Origin: Nocardia bhagyanarayanae
GTDB lineage: Bacteria; Actinomycetota; Actinomycetes; Mycobacteriales; Mycobacteriaceae
DNA: 64,000 nt
Assembly: GCF_006716565.1 (NCBI RefSeq)
Contig: NZ_VFPG01000001.1
Location: 1,302,001 to 1,366,000, forward strand
Direction: 5' to 3'
Positions 17,852 to 26,031 of the stretch are shown in pieces. The notes below the pieces were generated by a model. That model was not told the origin of the DNA. It worked only from the letters and a program-made list of their open reading frames with translations, and ran no database searches. A program made the position numbers and the translations under genes. Positions within the stretch are counted from its first letter, which is position 1; the number at the start of each line of letters is the position of its first letter.

Positions 17852-18802
17852 GTGGAACGCGCCCGACCGCTGCCGTGCGGCGACCGGACCATCAGGAACG
17901 CAGCATCGAGCGAGAGTTCCGCGACACCATCCGACCCGAGACACCCCCACCGAACGCGGACGCTCGTCGGCGCACTGGCGGTCGGCGGCGCGCTCCTGTT
18001 GAGCGCGTGCGATTCCGTCTCCGGCATTCCCGGTGACGACCCCGCACCCGCGAAAGCACTGACCACCCCGCCCGCCGCCACCGCCGCGGCCGCGGCACCC
18101 ACCACCGCGCAAACGAGCATCCTCCCCCCGCCGCCCGCCGACGCCCCCGAGGTCGGCGCGGTGCCCGGCGTGCCGGAGGCGGCGACCGCGCTGCGGCGCT
18201 GGGCCGCCGACCTGGAGTCCGACACCATCACCGAACTCCAGGAGAAGTGCTGGACCATGGCGCCGGGCAACGTGGCCGACATGTACGAGGACAAGCAGAC
18301 GATCCTCGCCACCATCGCCCAGCCCGGCACCGCCACGGCGAAGACCATCACCTGGAAGGGCAGGGCGGCCACCGTCACCGTGGAGCGCGGCGCGATCGCC
18401 ACCGGCTACGCCTGTCCGCGGGTGTTCCCGGCGGGCGCCGAGATCGGCCCCAACGACGCCGACGCCCGCCACATGGTGCGCCGCTACCTGGCCCGCTTCG
18501 TCGGCGAACCGCTCGACCCTGCCGACAAGGAAGGCGACTACCCGCTGGTCTGCAAGGCCACCCCCGCCGAATGGGACCCGAACGGCACCGGAAGCCCGAC
18601 CCAGCCGCCACTGGCGAACAACCCGGGCAAGCTGACCGGCGCGACCGACTTCGCCGGTCAGCAGATCTTCTCGGATCGGCTCGGCTCCGGCTACCTCACC
18701 GTGGAGGTGCCGGTCACCAACTCCTCCGGCGTCACCAAGATCCGCACGTTCACGCTGGCCGAGGGCGACGAGGGCTACTGCATCGGCGACGTCTCGCCGT
18801 AG
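17852..18802 (+). CDS. predicted lipoprotein of unknown function
   Basis: 316 residues. A hydrophobic stretch followed by the lipobox LLSAC (Cys53) predicts export and lipid anchoring. A Pro/Ala/Thr-rich linker (about 60-105) leads to a ~200-residue domain with four cysteines and no family I recognise. The region before the signal segment is long (about 35 residues, Arg-rich), so the true start may be later, but no ATG or GTG fits better than the GTG at 17852 behind aaagaggatcgtcgaa. Neighbouring genes are lipid- and Rieske-related, which gives no firm role. Confidence 0.7.
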   Translation: MERARPLPCGDRTIRNAASSESSATPSDPRHPHRTRTLVGALAVGGALLLSACDSVSGIPGDDPAPAKALTTPPAATAAAAAPTTAQTSILPPPPADAPEVGAVPGVPEAATALRRWAADLESDTITELQEKCWTMAPGNVADMYEDKQTILATIAQPGTATAKTITWKGRAATVTVERGAIATGYACPRVFPAGAEIGPNDADARHMVRRYLARFVGEPLDPADKEGDYPLVCKATPAEWDPNGTGSPTQPPLANNPGKLTGATDFAGQQIFSDRLGSGYLTVEVPVTNSSGVTKIRTFTLAEGDEGYCIGDVSP

Positions 18803-18884
18803 CGGGACCGTGAGCGTCGTCATGGGAATGCAGCTATTAACCTGGGTGGCTGGCAACGCCCCTCAGGCGTAGGAGGAACAGCTA

Positions 18885-20420
18885 GTGCAGATCACCAGCG
18901 TCGGACACGCCGGATTCCACATTCGAACCGCGGCGGGATCGATCCTTTGCGATCCCTGGGTCAACCCCGCGTACTTCGCTTCGTGGGTCCCGTTTCCCGA
19001 CAACACCCAGCTGGACTGGGACGAGCTGGGCAATTGCGATTTCCTCTACGTCTCGCATCTGCACCGCGACCACTTCGACGCGAAGCACCTGGCCGACCAC
19101 GTGAACAAGGACGCGACCGTCCTGCTGCCGGACTACCCCGTGCCGGATCTGCGCCGCGAGCTGGAGAAGCTGGGCTTCCACAAGTTCGTCGAGACCGAGG
19201 ACTCGGTCAAGCACACCGTGACCGGGCCCGGCGGCGAGCTGGACATCATGATCATCGCGCTGCGCGCGCCCGCCGACGGACCGATCGGCGACTCGGGCCT
19301 GGTCGTCTCCGACGGTGAGACGGTCTGCTTCAACATGAACGACGCCCGCCCGGTGGACATGGACGTGCTGCACGACGCGTTCGGCCACGTCGACATCCAC
19401 CTGCTCCAGTACTCGGGCGCCATCTGGTACCCGATGGTCTACGACATCCCGTCCCGCACCAAGTCCAACTTCGGCAAGCAGAAGCGCCAGCGCGGCATGG
19501 ACCGGGCGCGCAGCTACATCGAACAGGTCGGGGCGACCTGGGTGGTGCCGTCGGCCGGTCCGCCGGTGTTCCTCGACCCGGAACTGCGCTACCTCAACGA
19601 CGACCGAGGCGACGAGGGCAACATCTTCCCGGACCAGATGGTGTTCCTGGAGCAGATGGAGATCCACGGGAACGAGGGCGGGATCCTGATGATCCCCGGC
19701 TCGGTCGCCGACGTGCGCGGCAAGGAACTGTCGCTGACCCACCCGTTCGACCCCGCCGAGATCTACGCCGACAAGGCGGGCTACATCGAGCGGATGGCCG
19801 AGCGTATGGCTCCGGTGCTGGCGGCCGAGAAGGCATCGTGGGCGACCGGCGACGGTTCGCTGCTGGAGCCGCTGCAGAAGCTGTTCGAGCCGATCATGGC
19901 GCAGAGCGACCTGATCTGCGACGGCATCGGCTACCCCGTCGGCCTGGTGATCGGCGACGAGACCGTGGTGCTCGACTTCCCGAAGCGGGCGGTGCGCGCG
20001 CCCATCGAGGGTGAAGGCAAGTACCGCTACGGTTTCCGCATCGCGCCGGAGCTGGTGCGCACGGTGCTGCGCGACAACGAGCCCGACTGGGTGAACACCA
20101 TCTTCCTGTCCACCCGGTTCCAGGCGTGGCGCATCGGCGGCTACAACGAATTCCTCTACACCTTCTTCAAGTGCCTCACCGACGAGCGCATCGCCTACGC
20201 CGACGGCTGGTTCGCCGAGGCGCACGACGATTCGGCCTCGACCGAGCTCGCGGGCTGGGAAGTGCAGCGGCGCTGCCCGCACCTGAAGGCCGATCTGTCC
20301 AAGTTCGGTGTGGTCGAGGGGAACACCCTCACCTGCAACCTGCACGGCTGGCAGTGGGATCTGGAGTCGGGCCGGTGCAAGACGTCCAAGGGGCACGAGC
20401 TGCGGTCGCGCAAGCTCTGA
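18885..20420 (+). CDS. metallo-beta-lactamase fold protein with C-terminal Rieske domain
   Basis: 511 residues. The N-terminal MBL fold has SHLHRDHFD (HxHxDH metal site) and further ligands in the core to ~300. The C-terminal domain ends with CPHLKADLSKFGVVEG and CNLHGWQWD, the CxH...CxxH signature of a Rieske [2Fe-2S] cluster. It resembles M. tuberculosis Rv3818 in domain order and position. Eukaryotic CMP-Neu5Ac hydroxylase also combines Rieske and MBL parts, in the opposite order. It is likely a cytoplasmic redox or oxygenase-type enzyme; the substrate is unknown. GTG start behind a strong aggagg. Confidence 0.87.
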   Translation: MQITSVGHAGFHIRTAAGSILCDPWVNPAYFASWVPFPDNTQLDWDELGNCDFLYVSHLHRDHFDAKHLADHVNKDATVLLPDYPVPDLRRELEKLGFHKFVETEDSVKHTVTGPGGELDIMIIALRAPADGPIGDSGLVVSDGETVCFNMNDARPVDMDVLHDAFGHVDIHLLQYSGAIWYPMVYDIPSRTKSNFGKQKRQRGMDRARSYIEQVGATWVVPSAGPPVFLDPELRYLNDDRGDEGNIFPDQMVFLEQMEIHGNEGGILMIPGSVADVRGKELSLTHPFDPAEIYADKAGYIERMAERMAPVLAAEKASWATGDGSLLEPLQKLFEPIMAQSDLICDGIGYPVGLVIGDETVVLDFPKRAVRAPIEGEGKYRYGFRIAPELVRTVLRDNEPDWVNTIFLSTRFQAWRIGGYNEFLYTFFKCLTDERIAYADGWFAEAHDDSASTELAGWEVQRRCPHLKADLSKFGVVEGNTLTCNLHGWQWDLESGRCKTSKGHELRSRKL

Positions 20421-20433
20421 GCCGGGTTTTCAG

Positions 20434-20465
20434 GGGCCCCGGCCGGTGGTCGTCGACCGGGGCCC
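20434..20465 (+). terminator. hairpin after the MBL-Rieske gene
   Basis: GGGCCCCGG (20434-20442) and CCGGGGCCC (20457-20465) form a perfect 9-bp stem 13 bases after the stop. There is no T-run, so termination is a guess. Confidence 0.45.
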
Positions 20466-20485
20466 GCTGCGAACAGCTGCGCTGA

Positions 20486-20821
20486 TCAGCGGATCTCTCG
20501 GGTCAGCTTGGACGACCACGGACACCAGAAGCACCCCGGTAGAAAGGCGCCGCACGCCTCGTCCAAGTGGTCTTCGACGTAGTTGATAGCCGCGTCGCAG
20601 ACCTCGATCGCCATGGTGAAGAAGGTGATCGTGTCGGGGTCCAGGTAGAAGCTCCAGCCCGGGTTGTAGTCGACCGTCTGCTTCCTGATGCGACCCATGA
20701 CGTGGACCGACATCTGTTCCTCGCCGGAGAGGATCCGGCGTGCTTCCTCGATGCGCTGCTCGTTGGTCAGCCGGATGATGAATTCCTTGCCGGAGTAATC
20801 GGTGAATGCGAAGTCCGCCAT
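20486..20821 (-). CDS. BP74-like N-terminal domain protein
   Basis: 111 residues, one compact domain: ADFAFTDYSGKEFIIRLTN, RRILSGEE, HVMGRI, YNPGWSFYLDPDTITFF, AIEVCDAAINYVEDHLDEACGAFLPG (residues ~75-98), FWCPWSSKL. This matches my memory of the domain first named from the Dictyostelium calmodulin-binding protein BP74 and found in scattered bacteria, where its job is unknown. Cytoplasmic, no signal peptide. ATG start at 20821. It stands alone between a Rieske protein and a thioredoxin-like membrane protein. Confidence 0.7.
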   Translation of the reverse strand: MADFAFTDYSGKEFIIRLTNEQRIEEARRILSGEEQMSVHVMGRIRKQTVDYNPGWSFYLDPDTITFFTMAIEVCDAAINYVEDHLDEACGAFLPGCFWCPWSSKLTREIR

Positions 20822-20986
20822 GACATCTCCCTGCCGATCGAATGGATGGATGGGGGTCGCGCGCGGTTCTGCATCGATGCTCTCCGATCCTATCCGTGGG
20901 AAAGGGCAGTTGTTCGCGAAATTTGCTGCGGGACAATCGATTTGGACCGGAGGTTGGTTTCCTTCGAGGGAAACCTGCCGGACGGA

Positions 20987-22018
20987 TCAGGTCCGGCCAC
21001 CGGCGGCGGCGCGCTGGCCGTTGCTTCGAGAGGAAAGCTGAGTCCGGACGGATTTCCTGGCGAGAATCAGCTCGCGGGTCGCGATAGCGCCCCGCGCGAC
21101 GGGCGCGGCGACCCGTCCGTCGGCGTCGATCAGCACGGCCGACGGTGTACCGCGGACGCGGTACCGCAGCGCCGCCTCGTTGCCCTGCTGCACCAGCGAG
21201 GGGATGTCGCCGAGCCCCTGCTCGACGCCCCATGCGGCCTGCTCGACAGCATCACCGTTCCCGACGACCACGATGGTCAGCGCGGTACGCGCCTGCCAGC
21301 GCGGCAGCTCGCGGGCCAGCGCGGCGCACAGCTCGCAGCCGGGATGCACGAAGACCAGCAGGACCGGCCGCCCCGCCGCGAGCAGGTCCGCGAGATTCGT
21401 GCGGTCGCCCGCTACGTCGAGCAACTCGAACTCCGGCGCGACCGAGCCGACCGGAAGGCCCTCGGCGCCCAGCGTGGACAGCGCCTGCTCGTCCAGCCGA
21501 CGGCGCAGCGTTCCGACCTGGCCGACAAGCCACGCGATGGCGCCGCACAGCGCCGCGACGAGCGCGAGCCCGGTCGCGGCATCGGCGGGCAGCCCGGCGG
21601 GCACCGACGGATGGGCCAACCCGCCCCACAGCGCCAGCGCCGCGAGCAGCATGAGCACACCGTTGCGCGCGATGCTGCGCGCGCCGATCGGCTTCGCGCT
21701 CGCCGCACCGAAGCACGAGCACGCGGGACGTTTCCCGAGCCGCAACAGCCGGACCATCACCGCGGTGAACACCGTCAGCAGGAGCAGCGCGCCGATCGCC
21801 GCCGCCGCGGCCGTCCACGGCAGGACGACGCCCACCGCGAGCACCGCCTCGACGACCGGCAGTCCCCACGCCACGGCAGGCACCCACCGCACCGGCACCC
21901 CGAAGTCCCCCACCGCCTGCCGCGTCCCGGCGCGGTCGGCCAGTTTTCCCCAGGCCGACAACCCGAACACCACGGCGAGCGCCAACCGCGTAACCCACAC
22001 CCCGTATTCGATCAGCAT
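20987..22018 (-). CDS. MauE/DoxX-like membrane protein fused to a thioredoxin-like domain
   Basis: 343 residues. Residues 1-~165 are four or five membrane helices of the MauE/DoxX type with RPACSCFGAAS between TM3 and TM4. After a linker, the C-terminal ~150 residues form a thioredoxin-like fold (VGSVAPEFELLDVAG, LLVFVHPGCELCAALARELP with a CxxC, GTPSAVLIDADGRV). In methylamine utilisation MauE and MauD are separate; here the two functions are fused. It probably handles disulfide exchange outside the membrane. Start: ATG 22018 spaced from gggagg; a GTG at 22027 is too close. Confidence 0.83.
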   Translation of the reverse strand: MLIEYGVWVTRLALAVVFGLSAWGKLADRAGTRQAVGDFGVPVRWVPAVAWGLPVVEAVLAVGVVLPWTAAAAAIGALLLLTVFTAVMVRLLRLGKRPACSCFGAASAKPIGARSIARNGVLMLLAALALWGGLAHPSVPAGLPADAATGLALVAALCGAIAWLVGQVGTLRRRLDEQALSTLGAEGLPVGSVAPEFELLDVAGDRTNLADLLAAGRPVLLVFVHPGCELCAALARELPRWQARTALTIVVVGNGDAVEQAAWGVEQGLGDIPSLVQQGNEAALRYRVRGTPSAVLIDADGRVAAPVARGAIATRELILARKSVRTQLSSRSNGQRAAAGGRT

Positions 22019-22117
22019 GGGCCGCACCCTCCCACATCAGCGGTTATTCGAAAACGGAATCGCCGGAAGCGTATTCGAGGTGTTGCGGAGGACGGTCGGT
22101 GGCCGCCGGTCGGCGGC

Positions 22118-23116
22118 TCATCGGTCCGTGAACTCGGTTTCGGCCGAGACGGGAACTTCACCGGGCCGCTGCTTGGCGGCGAGAGCGACCGCCACGAACG
22201 TGAGCAGGCAGCCGAGGATCGACCACGGCGACAGGGCCGGGCCGGTCGGAGTGAGCAGGTCGAGGGCGATGGCGGCGGCGAGCTGGCCCGCGACCGAGGT
22301 GAGGCCGAGCAGCAGCACGCCGATCCAGCGGACGGTGAGCGCGGCGAGGGCGATGAAGGCGACGCCGATCGCGCCGCCGAGGTAGAGCCACGGTTCGGTG
22401 GGGAATTCGCCGAGTCCGCTGATCCCGATCAGCAGGGCGGACTCGATGACCAGCAGGGCGAGCAGACCGACGGCGAAGTTCACCAGTGCGGCCGAGAACG
22501 ATCCGCCGACCGCGCCGATCCGTCCGTTCACGGCCTGCTGCCAGGCCAGGCCGATGCCTGCCAGCGCGGGCAACGCGATGAGCAGCGCGGACGGGACCGC
22601 GCGCAGCGATTCGGGGAGGGCGAGGGCGCCCGGCGTCGCGCCCGAGCGATCGGCGACGGCCACGAAGACCGCGCCGACTGCGAGCGCCGCGCCGCCGACT
22701 CGCAGCGCGGTGACCGGCGTCGCGCCGCTGGGCGCCAGACCGAGCCGGTCGACGACCAGACTGCTCGACAGCTGCCCGGCGACGACGGCGACGGTGAACG
22801 CGGTGACGCCGATCGCCGCCACGGTCAGACCCTGGCACGCGACGAAGAACGCGCCGAACAACCCGCCGAGCAGCTGCCACCAGCGCAACGTCCGATCGCC
22901 CAGCGCCGCCCGCACCGCCCCGAGCCCCGCGCGCAGCCGGGCACTGAGCAGGAACGCGACGGCGAGCAGCAGCAACCCGGTACCGAAACTGACCGTGGCG
23001 GCGGCGATCCCATCCTGCAACCGAACCCCGAGCGCGCCGTTGACCCGCGCCTGCACCGCGACACCCGCCCCGATGCAGAACCCGCACCCCAACCCCAGCC
23101 TCGTCCGCCCGCTCAT
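22118..23116 (-). CDS. DMT-superfamily transporter (YdcZ/DUF606 type)
   Basis: 332 residues of ten hydrophobic helices arranged as two repeats of about 150 residues, each with the DUF606 pattern (VQARVNGALGVRLQDGIAAA in the first half, AWQQAVNGRIGAVGGSFSAALV in the second). A drug/metabolite exporter of unknown substrate. Start ATG 23116; the longer frame adds an Arg-rich stretch that is not family-like. Same strand as its neighbours, but gaps of about 75-100 bases leave an operon uncertain. Confidence 0.83.
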   Translation of the reverse strand: MSGRTRLGLGCGFCIGAGVAVQARVNGALGVRLQDGIAAATVSFGTGLLLLAVAFLLSARLRAGLGAVRAALGDRTLRWWQLLGGLFGAFFVACQGLTVAAIGVTAFTVAVVAGQLSSSLVVDRLGLAPSGATPVTALRVGGAALAVGAVFVAVADRSGATPGALALPESLRAVPSALLIALPALAGIGLAWQQAVNGRIGAVGGSFSAALVNFAVGLLALLVIESALLIGISGLGEFPTEPWLYLGGAIGVAFIALAALTVRWIGVLLLGLTSVAGQLAAAIALDLLTPTGPALSPWSILGCLLTFVAVALAAKQRPGEVPVSAETEFTDR

Positions 23117-23191
23117 TTCCGCACCGTACCCGCGCCCGGCCACGAGTCGTCGCGAGGCGCACAGGACCGATGCGCGGACCGCGCCCACGCG

Positions 23192-24451
23192 CTAACCCGC
23201 GCGCAGTGCCTCGCGATCGGCGGCGAAGCGGTCGTGCCTGGCGTAGGTGCGGTCGCCGCCGTTGCGGGCGATCGAGCCGCGGACGAGGCGGGTGCGCACG
23301 CGAGCGCCGACGTTCTCGTGCAGCCGGGTGGCGCCGGGGATGACGCGGCGCGAGACTTCCAGCGCGCCGTTGAGCACGGCCGTGGCCAGTACGGCGGACT
23401 GGAAGAAGCGGCTGTCGGGCAGGCCGAGGAAGTCGGCGTTGGTGCGGCCGAGCACGATTCGGCTGTAGGCGACCATGTACTGGGTGAGCAGGTGGCGGAT
23501 CGCGCGTTGCGCGGGGGTCCGGTCGCCGACGAACAGTCCGCCCGCGGCGGGGATCAGCGCCTGGGCGAGGCGCTGGGAGTCCTCGTCGGGGATGAACTCG
23601 GTGTCGGCCAAAATCCAGAAGGAGCGCCAGGTGTCGGTCTCGCAGGTCGGCAGGATCTGCGGATCGATGCCCAGCAGGAAGCCGATGTAGCGCCACAGCT
23701 GGAAGACGGCGTCCTTCTCGCGAGCGGAGAACCGCAGACCGAGCGCCTGCGCGCCGACCAGGTTCGCCATCGAGAACAGGCCGAGGGTGCCGACGGTGAG
23801 CACCTGGTTGACCGGCTGATCCCAGGCCGCGTAATCCCAGTCGGGACGGCGGTTCATGCCCGAGCGCACGAGCGCGTGCATCAGCCGCACCCGCAGCACG
23901 CTCTGATAACCGATCCCGTTGCGTTCCAGCGAGCCGGGCGTCGTGACGTCGAGCCACCACTGGGTGGTCTCGGCGAGCCTGCGCGGCGCCATCGCGTCCA
24001 GATCGCCGGTGCCGACCAGCGTCTTGTCCGCGCGGGACGCGAGGTAGCCGCCCATCAGCGCGAACATCCCCATCGCGATGCCACCCCAGACGCTTGTCCG
24101 GCCGACGACCCGGGCCCCACGCTCGATCTTGGTCCGGTCCAGCCAGTACGGCTCGGCCTCCACCTGCTCGAAGAACGCGCGCAGCTCGCGCGGGGCGTCG
24201 GGTACCGCGGCGATGCCGCGCACCACGGCCGTCTCGAACATCCGGCGGCCCTCGCCGACCGGCAGCCGCTGGATCATCGCCACCACGTCGTCCGCTAGTG
24301 GGTCCCCGACCTGGGCGAATCGGCGGAAGGAGTCCCGCTGTGTCGCGGTGCAGCGCAGATCGCCCGGCGCGAGCACCGGCACCGCGTACTTGAACGGGAA
24401 CTCGGTGAACAGCTTCGGAGTCGGCAGGAACGTCCGGTTGTCATGCGCCAT
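23192..24451 (-). CDS. DUF2236 / MpaB-type oxygenase
   Basis: 419 residues with the DUF2236 layout: WGGIAMGMFALMGGYLASRA, a central segment with RLMHALVR..RPDWDYAAWDQPVNQ, and WRYIGFLLGIDPQILP. The family includes latex-clearing protein and fungal MpaB, haem-dependent oxygenases that cut isoprenoid chains. The conserved Arg..His of RVRLMHALVR is the likely haem-contact region. Substrate unknown; isoprenoid or lipid is inference. The start ATG is chosen for MAHDNRTF; two upstream in-frame ATGs at 24466 and beyond are possible. Confidence 0.8.
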   Translation of the reverse strand: MAHDNRTFLPTPKLFTEFPFKYAVPVLAPGDLRCTATQRDSFRRFAQVGDPLADDVVAMIQRLPVGEGRRMFETAVVRGIAAVPDAPRELRAFFEQVEAEPYWLDRTKIERGARVVGRTSVWGGIAMGMFALMGGYLASRADKTLVGTGDLDAMAPRRLAETTQWWLDVTTPGSLERNGIGYQSVLRVRLMHALVRSGMNRRPDWDYAAWDQPVNQVLTVGTLGLFSMANLVGAQALGLRFSAREKDAVFQLWRYIGFLLGIDPQILPTCETDTWRSFWILADTEFIPDEDSQRLAQALIPAAGGLFVGDRTPAQRAIRHLLTQYMVAYSRIVLGRTNADFLGLPDSRFFQSAVLATAVLNGALEVSRRVIPGATRLHENVGARVRTRLVRGSIARNGGDRTYARHDRFAADREALRAG

Positions 24452-24554
24452 TGCATTGCACCCATCACTTCGAGGTTCGCGCCAGATCGCAGCGCGTTCT
24501 GAGTAGACCGTCCCACAAATCTCCATATCTGGCAATATGCTCTGCCAGAATTGG

Positions 24555-25886
24555 TCACCGCTGTTCCGCGACGGCTCGCACATTCGCTCGCGGCAACCAA
24601 GCCGGGGTGAGCGCGGCGATCGCCAACATGACCAGGCCGAGCAGCGCGAGGGTCGTCGCCATCGACAGCCGGATCGTCGCCAGCGCGACGAACCCGAAGA
24701 TCACCAGCGAGACCACCTCCGAGAGCAGGCCCGACACCGACGTCACGGTCGCGCGAGCCGGACCCTCGATCGCATCCTGCAACCGCGATTCGGCGACCAC
24801 CTCGGCGTTGAGGACCACGCCGTAGCCGATGCCGATCGCGGTGAAACCGATGCCGGTCAGCAGGTACACGGCATCGGGGCGATCGGTGGCGAGTCCCGAG
24901 ACGAGGGAGCCGCCGATGAACAGCATGCCGCCCACCCCGACAGCGAGCGCGATGGTGCGTGCGGACAAGCGCGCCGTGCGACCCGCGAGCAGCGAGCCGG
25001 TGAGCGAACCGGCCACCGTCAGTCCGACCAACAGCGGCACCACCACGGTCGGCGCGCCCGCGGACTGGGCGAGCAGCGCGAAGTATTCGTCGTAGGCGGT
25101 GATGCCGAACAGCAGCGCACCGAGCAGCACGCCATTGCGTACCCGGCGCACCCGGATCGCCTCGCCGACGCCGGTGCGCAGCATCGTCAGATAGCGGGTG
25201 AGGACACCGCGGCTGCCACCCGCGCGGGCCGCGGCGCGTCCGTCGACCGGCACGACGGGATGACCCGGCACCGCGGCGACCACACCCGGGGCCGCTACGC
25301 CGACACGGGTCGCGACCGTGTCGGCCGCGTCGTCGTCGAGGTCGTCGACCGATGCCGCCTTCGGCGCGCTCGGCAGCGATACCGCGACGAGCACGTGCGA
25401 CGCCGCGATCGCCACGCTGGACCAGCCGACCAGCGCGTATCCGCCCAACGCGTACAGCGGCGTCGCGGCGAGGATCGCCACGACCACCGCGCCTTCCGCC
25501 GCCGCGCGGGCGTAGCCCATGATGCGCGGGTAGACGCCGGATTCGCCCCTGGCGACCAGGTCGTCGTAGATCAGCGCCTCGAACGTGCCCGACTCCAGGG
25601 CGCTGGACACACCCCACAACACGAAGCCGATCGCGAAGCCCGGATAGGACGGCGCGACGGTCCACAGCGTGAACGCGCCGAGCACCAGCACGCCGCTGAG
25701 GATCAGCAGGCCGCGCCGGGACACCGTGTCGGCCCAGGCGCCCGAGGGCACCTCGAGGACGAACGCGGTGATCGACCAGAGTGCGAGCAGCGAGGAGATC
25801 TGCGCGGTGTTCAGGCCGTGTTCGGCGAACAGCAGCGCGTACAGCGCGTAGAGCGGGATGAGATCGCGTGATCCCTTGAACAGCAC
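24555..25886 (-). CDS. MFS transporter
   Basis: 443 residues with about 12 membrane helices: TM2-3 loop GAWADTVSRRGLLILSG (MFS motif A), and an Asp/Ala-rich cytoplasmic loop near 190-240 dividing the two halves. The N-terminus starts inside TM1 (LFKGSRDLIPLYALYALLFAEHG), with GTG at 25886. It probably exports or imports a small molecule by proton coupling; no substrate clue. 103 bases separate it from the DUF2236 gene downstream. Confidence 0.82.
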   Translation of the reverse strand: MLFKGSRDLIPLYALYALLFAEHGLNTAQISSLLALWSITAFVLEVPSGAWADTVSRRGLLILSGVLVLGAFTLWTVAPSYPGFAIGFVLWGVSSALESGTFEALIYDDLVARGESGVYPRIMGYARAAAEGAVVVAILAATPLYALGGYALVGWSSVAIAASHVLVAVSLPSAPKAASVDDLDDDAADTVATRVGVAAPGVVAAVPGHPVVPVDGRAAARAGGSRGVLTRYLTMLRTGVGEAIRVRRVRNGVLLGALLFGITAYDEYFALLAQSAGAPTVVVPLLVGLTVAGSLTGSLLAGRTARLSARTIALAVGVGGMLFIGGSLVSGLATDRPDAVYLLTGIGFTAIGIGYGVVLNAEVVAESRLQDAIEGPARATVTSVSGLLSEVVSLVIFGFVALATIRLSMATTLALLGLVMLAIAALTPAWLPRANVRAVAEQR

Positions 25887-26031
25887 CGCACGCGCGGTGA
25901 GACCACGGACACCGTGATCACGACCCCGACGCGTGGCGGGTGCGCGGGAAGCTCAATAGCCGTTGATGATCAAGCGCATGTCCTTCAGCTTCGACGCCGG
26001 TCCACGTTCGCGTCAAGCGATTTTCCGGGAC

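Noticed and set aside
20567..24298. A 1243-residue plus-strand open frame
   Set aside because: It lies antisense to four convincing genes and is made of Arg/Gly/Asp-rich low-complexity sequence typical of shadow frames in high-GC DNA.
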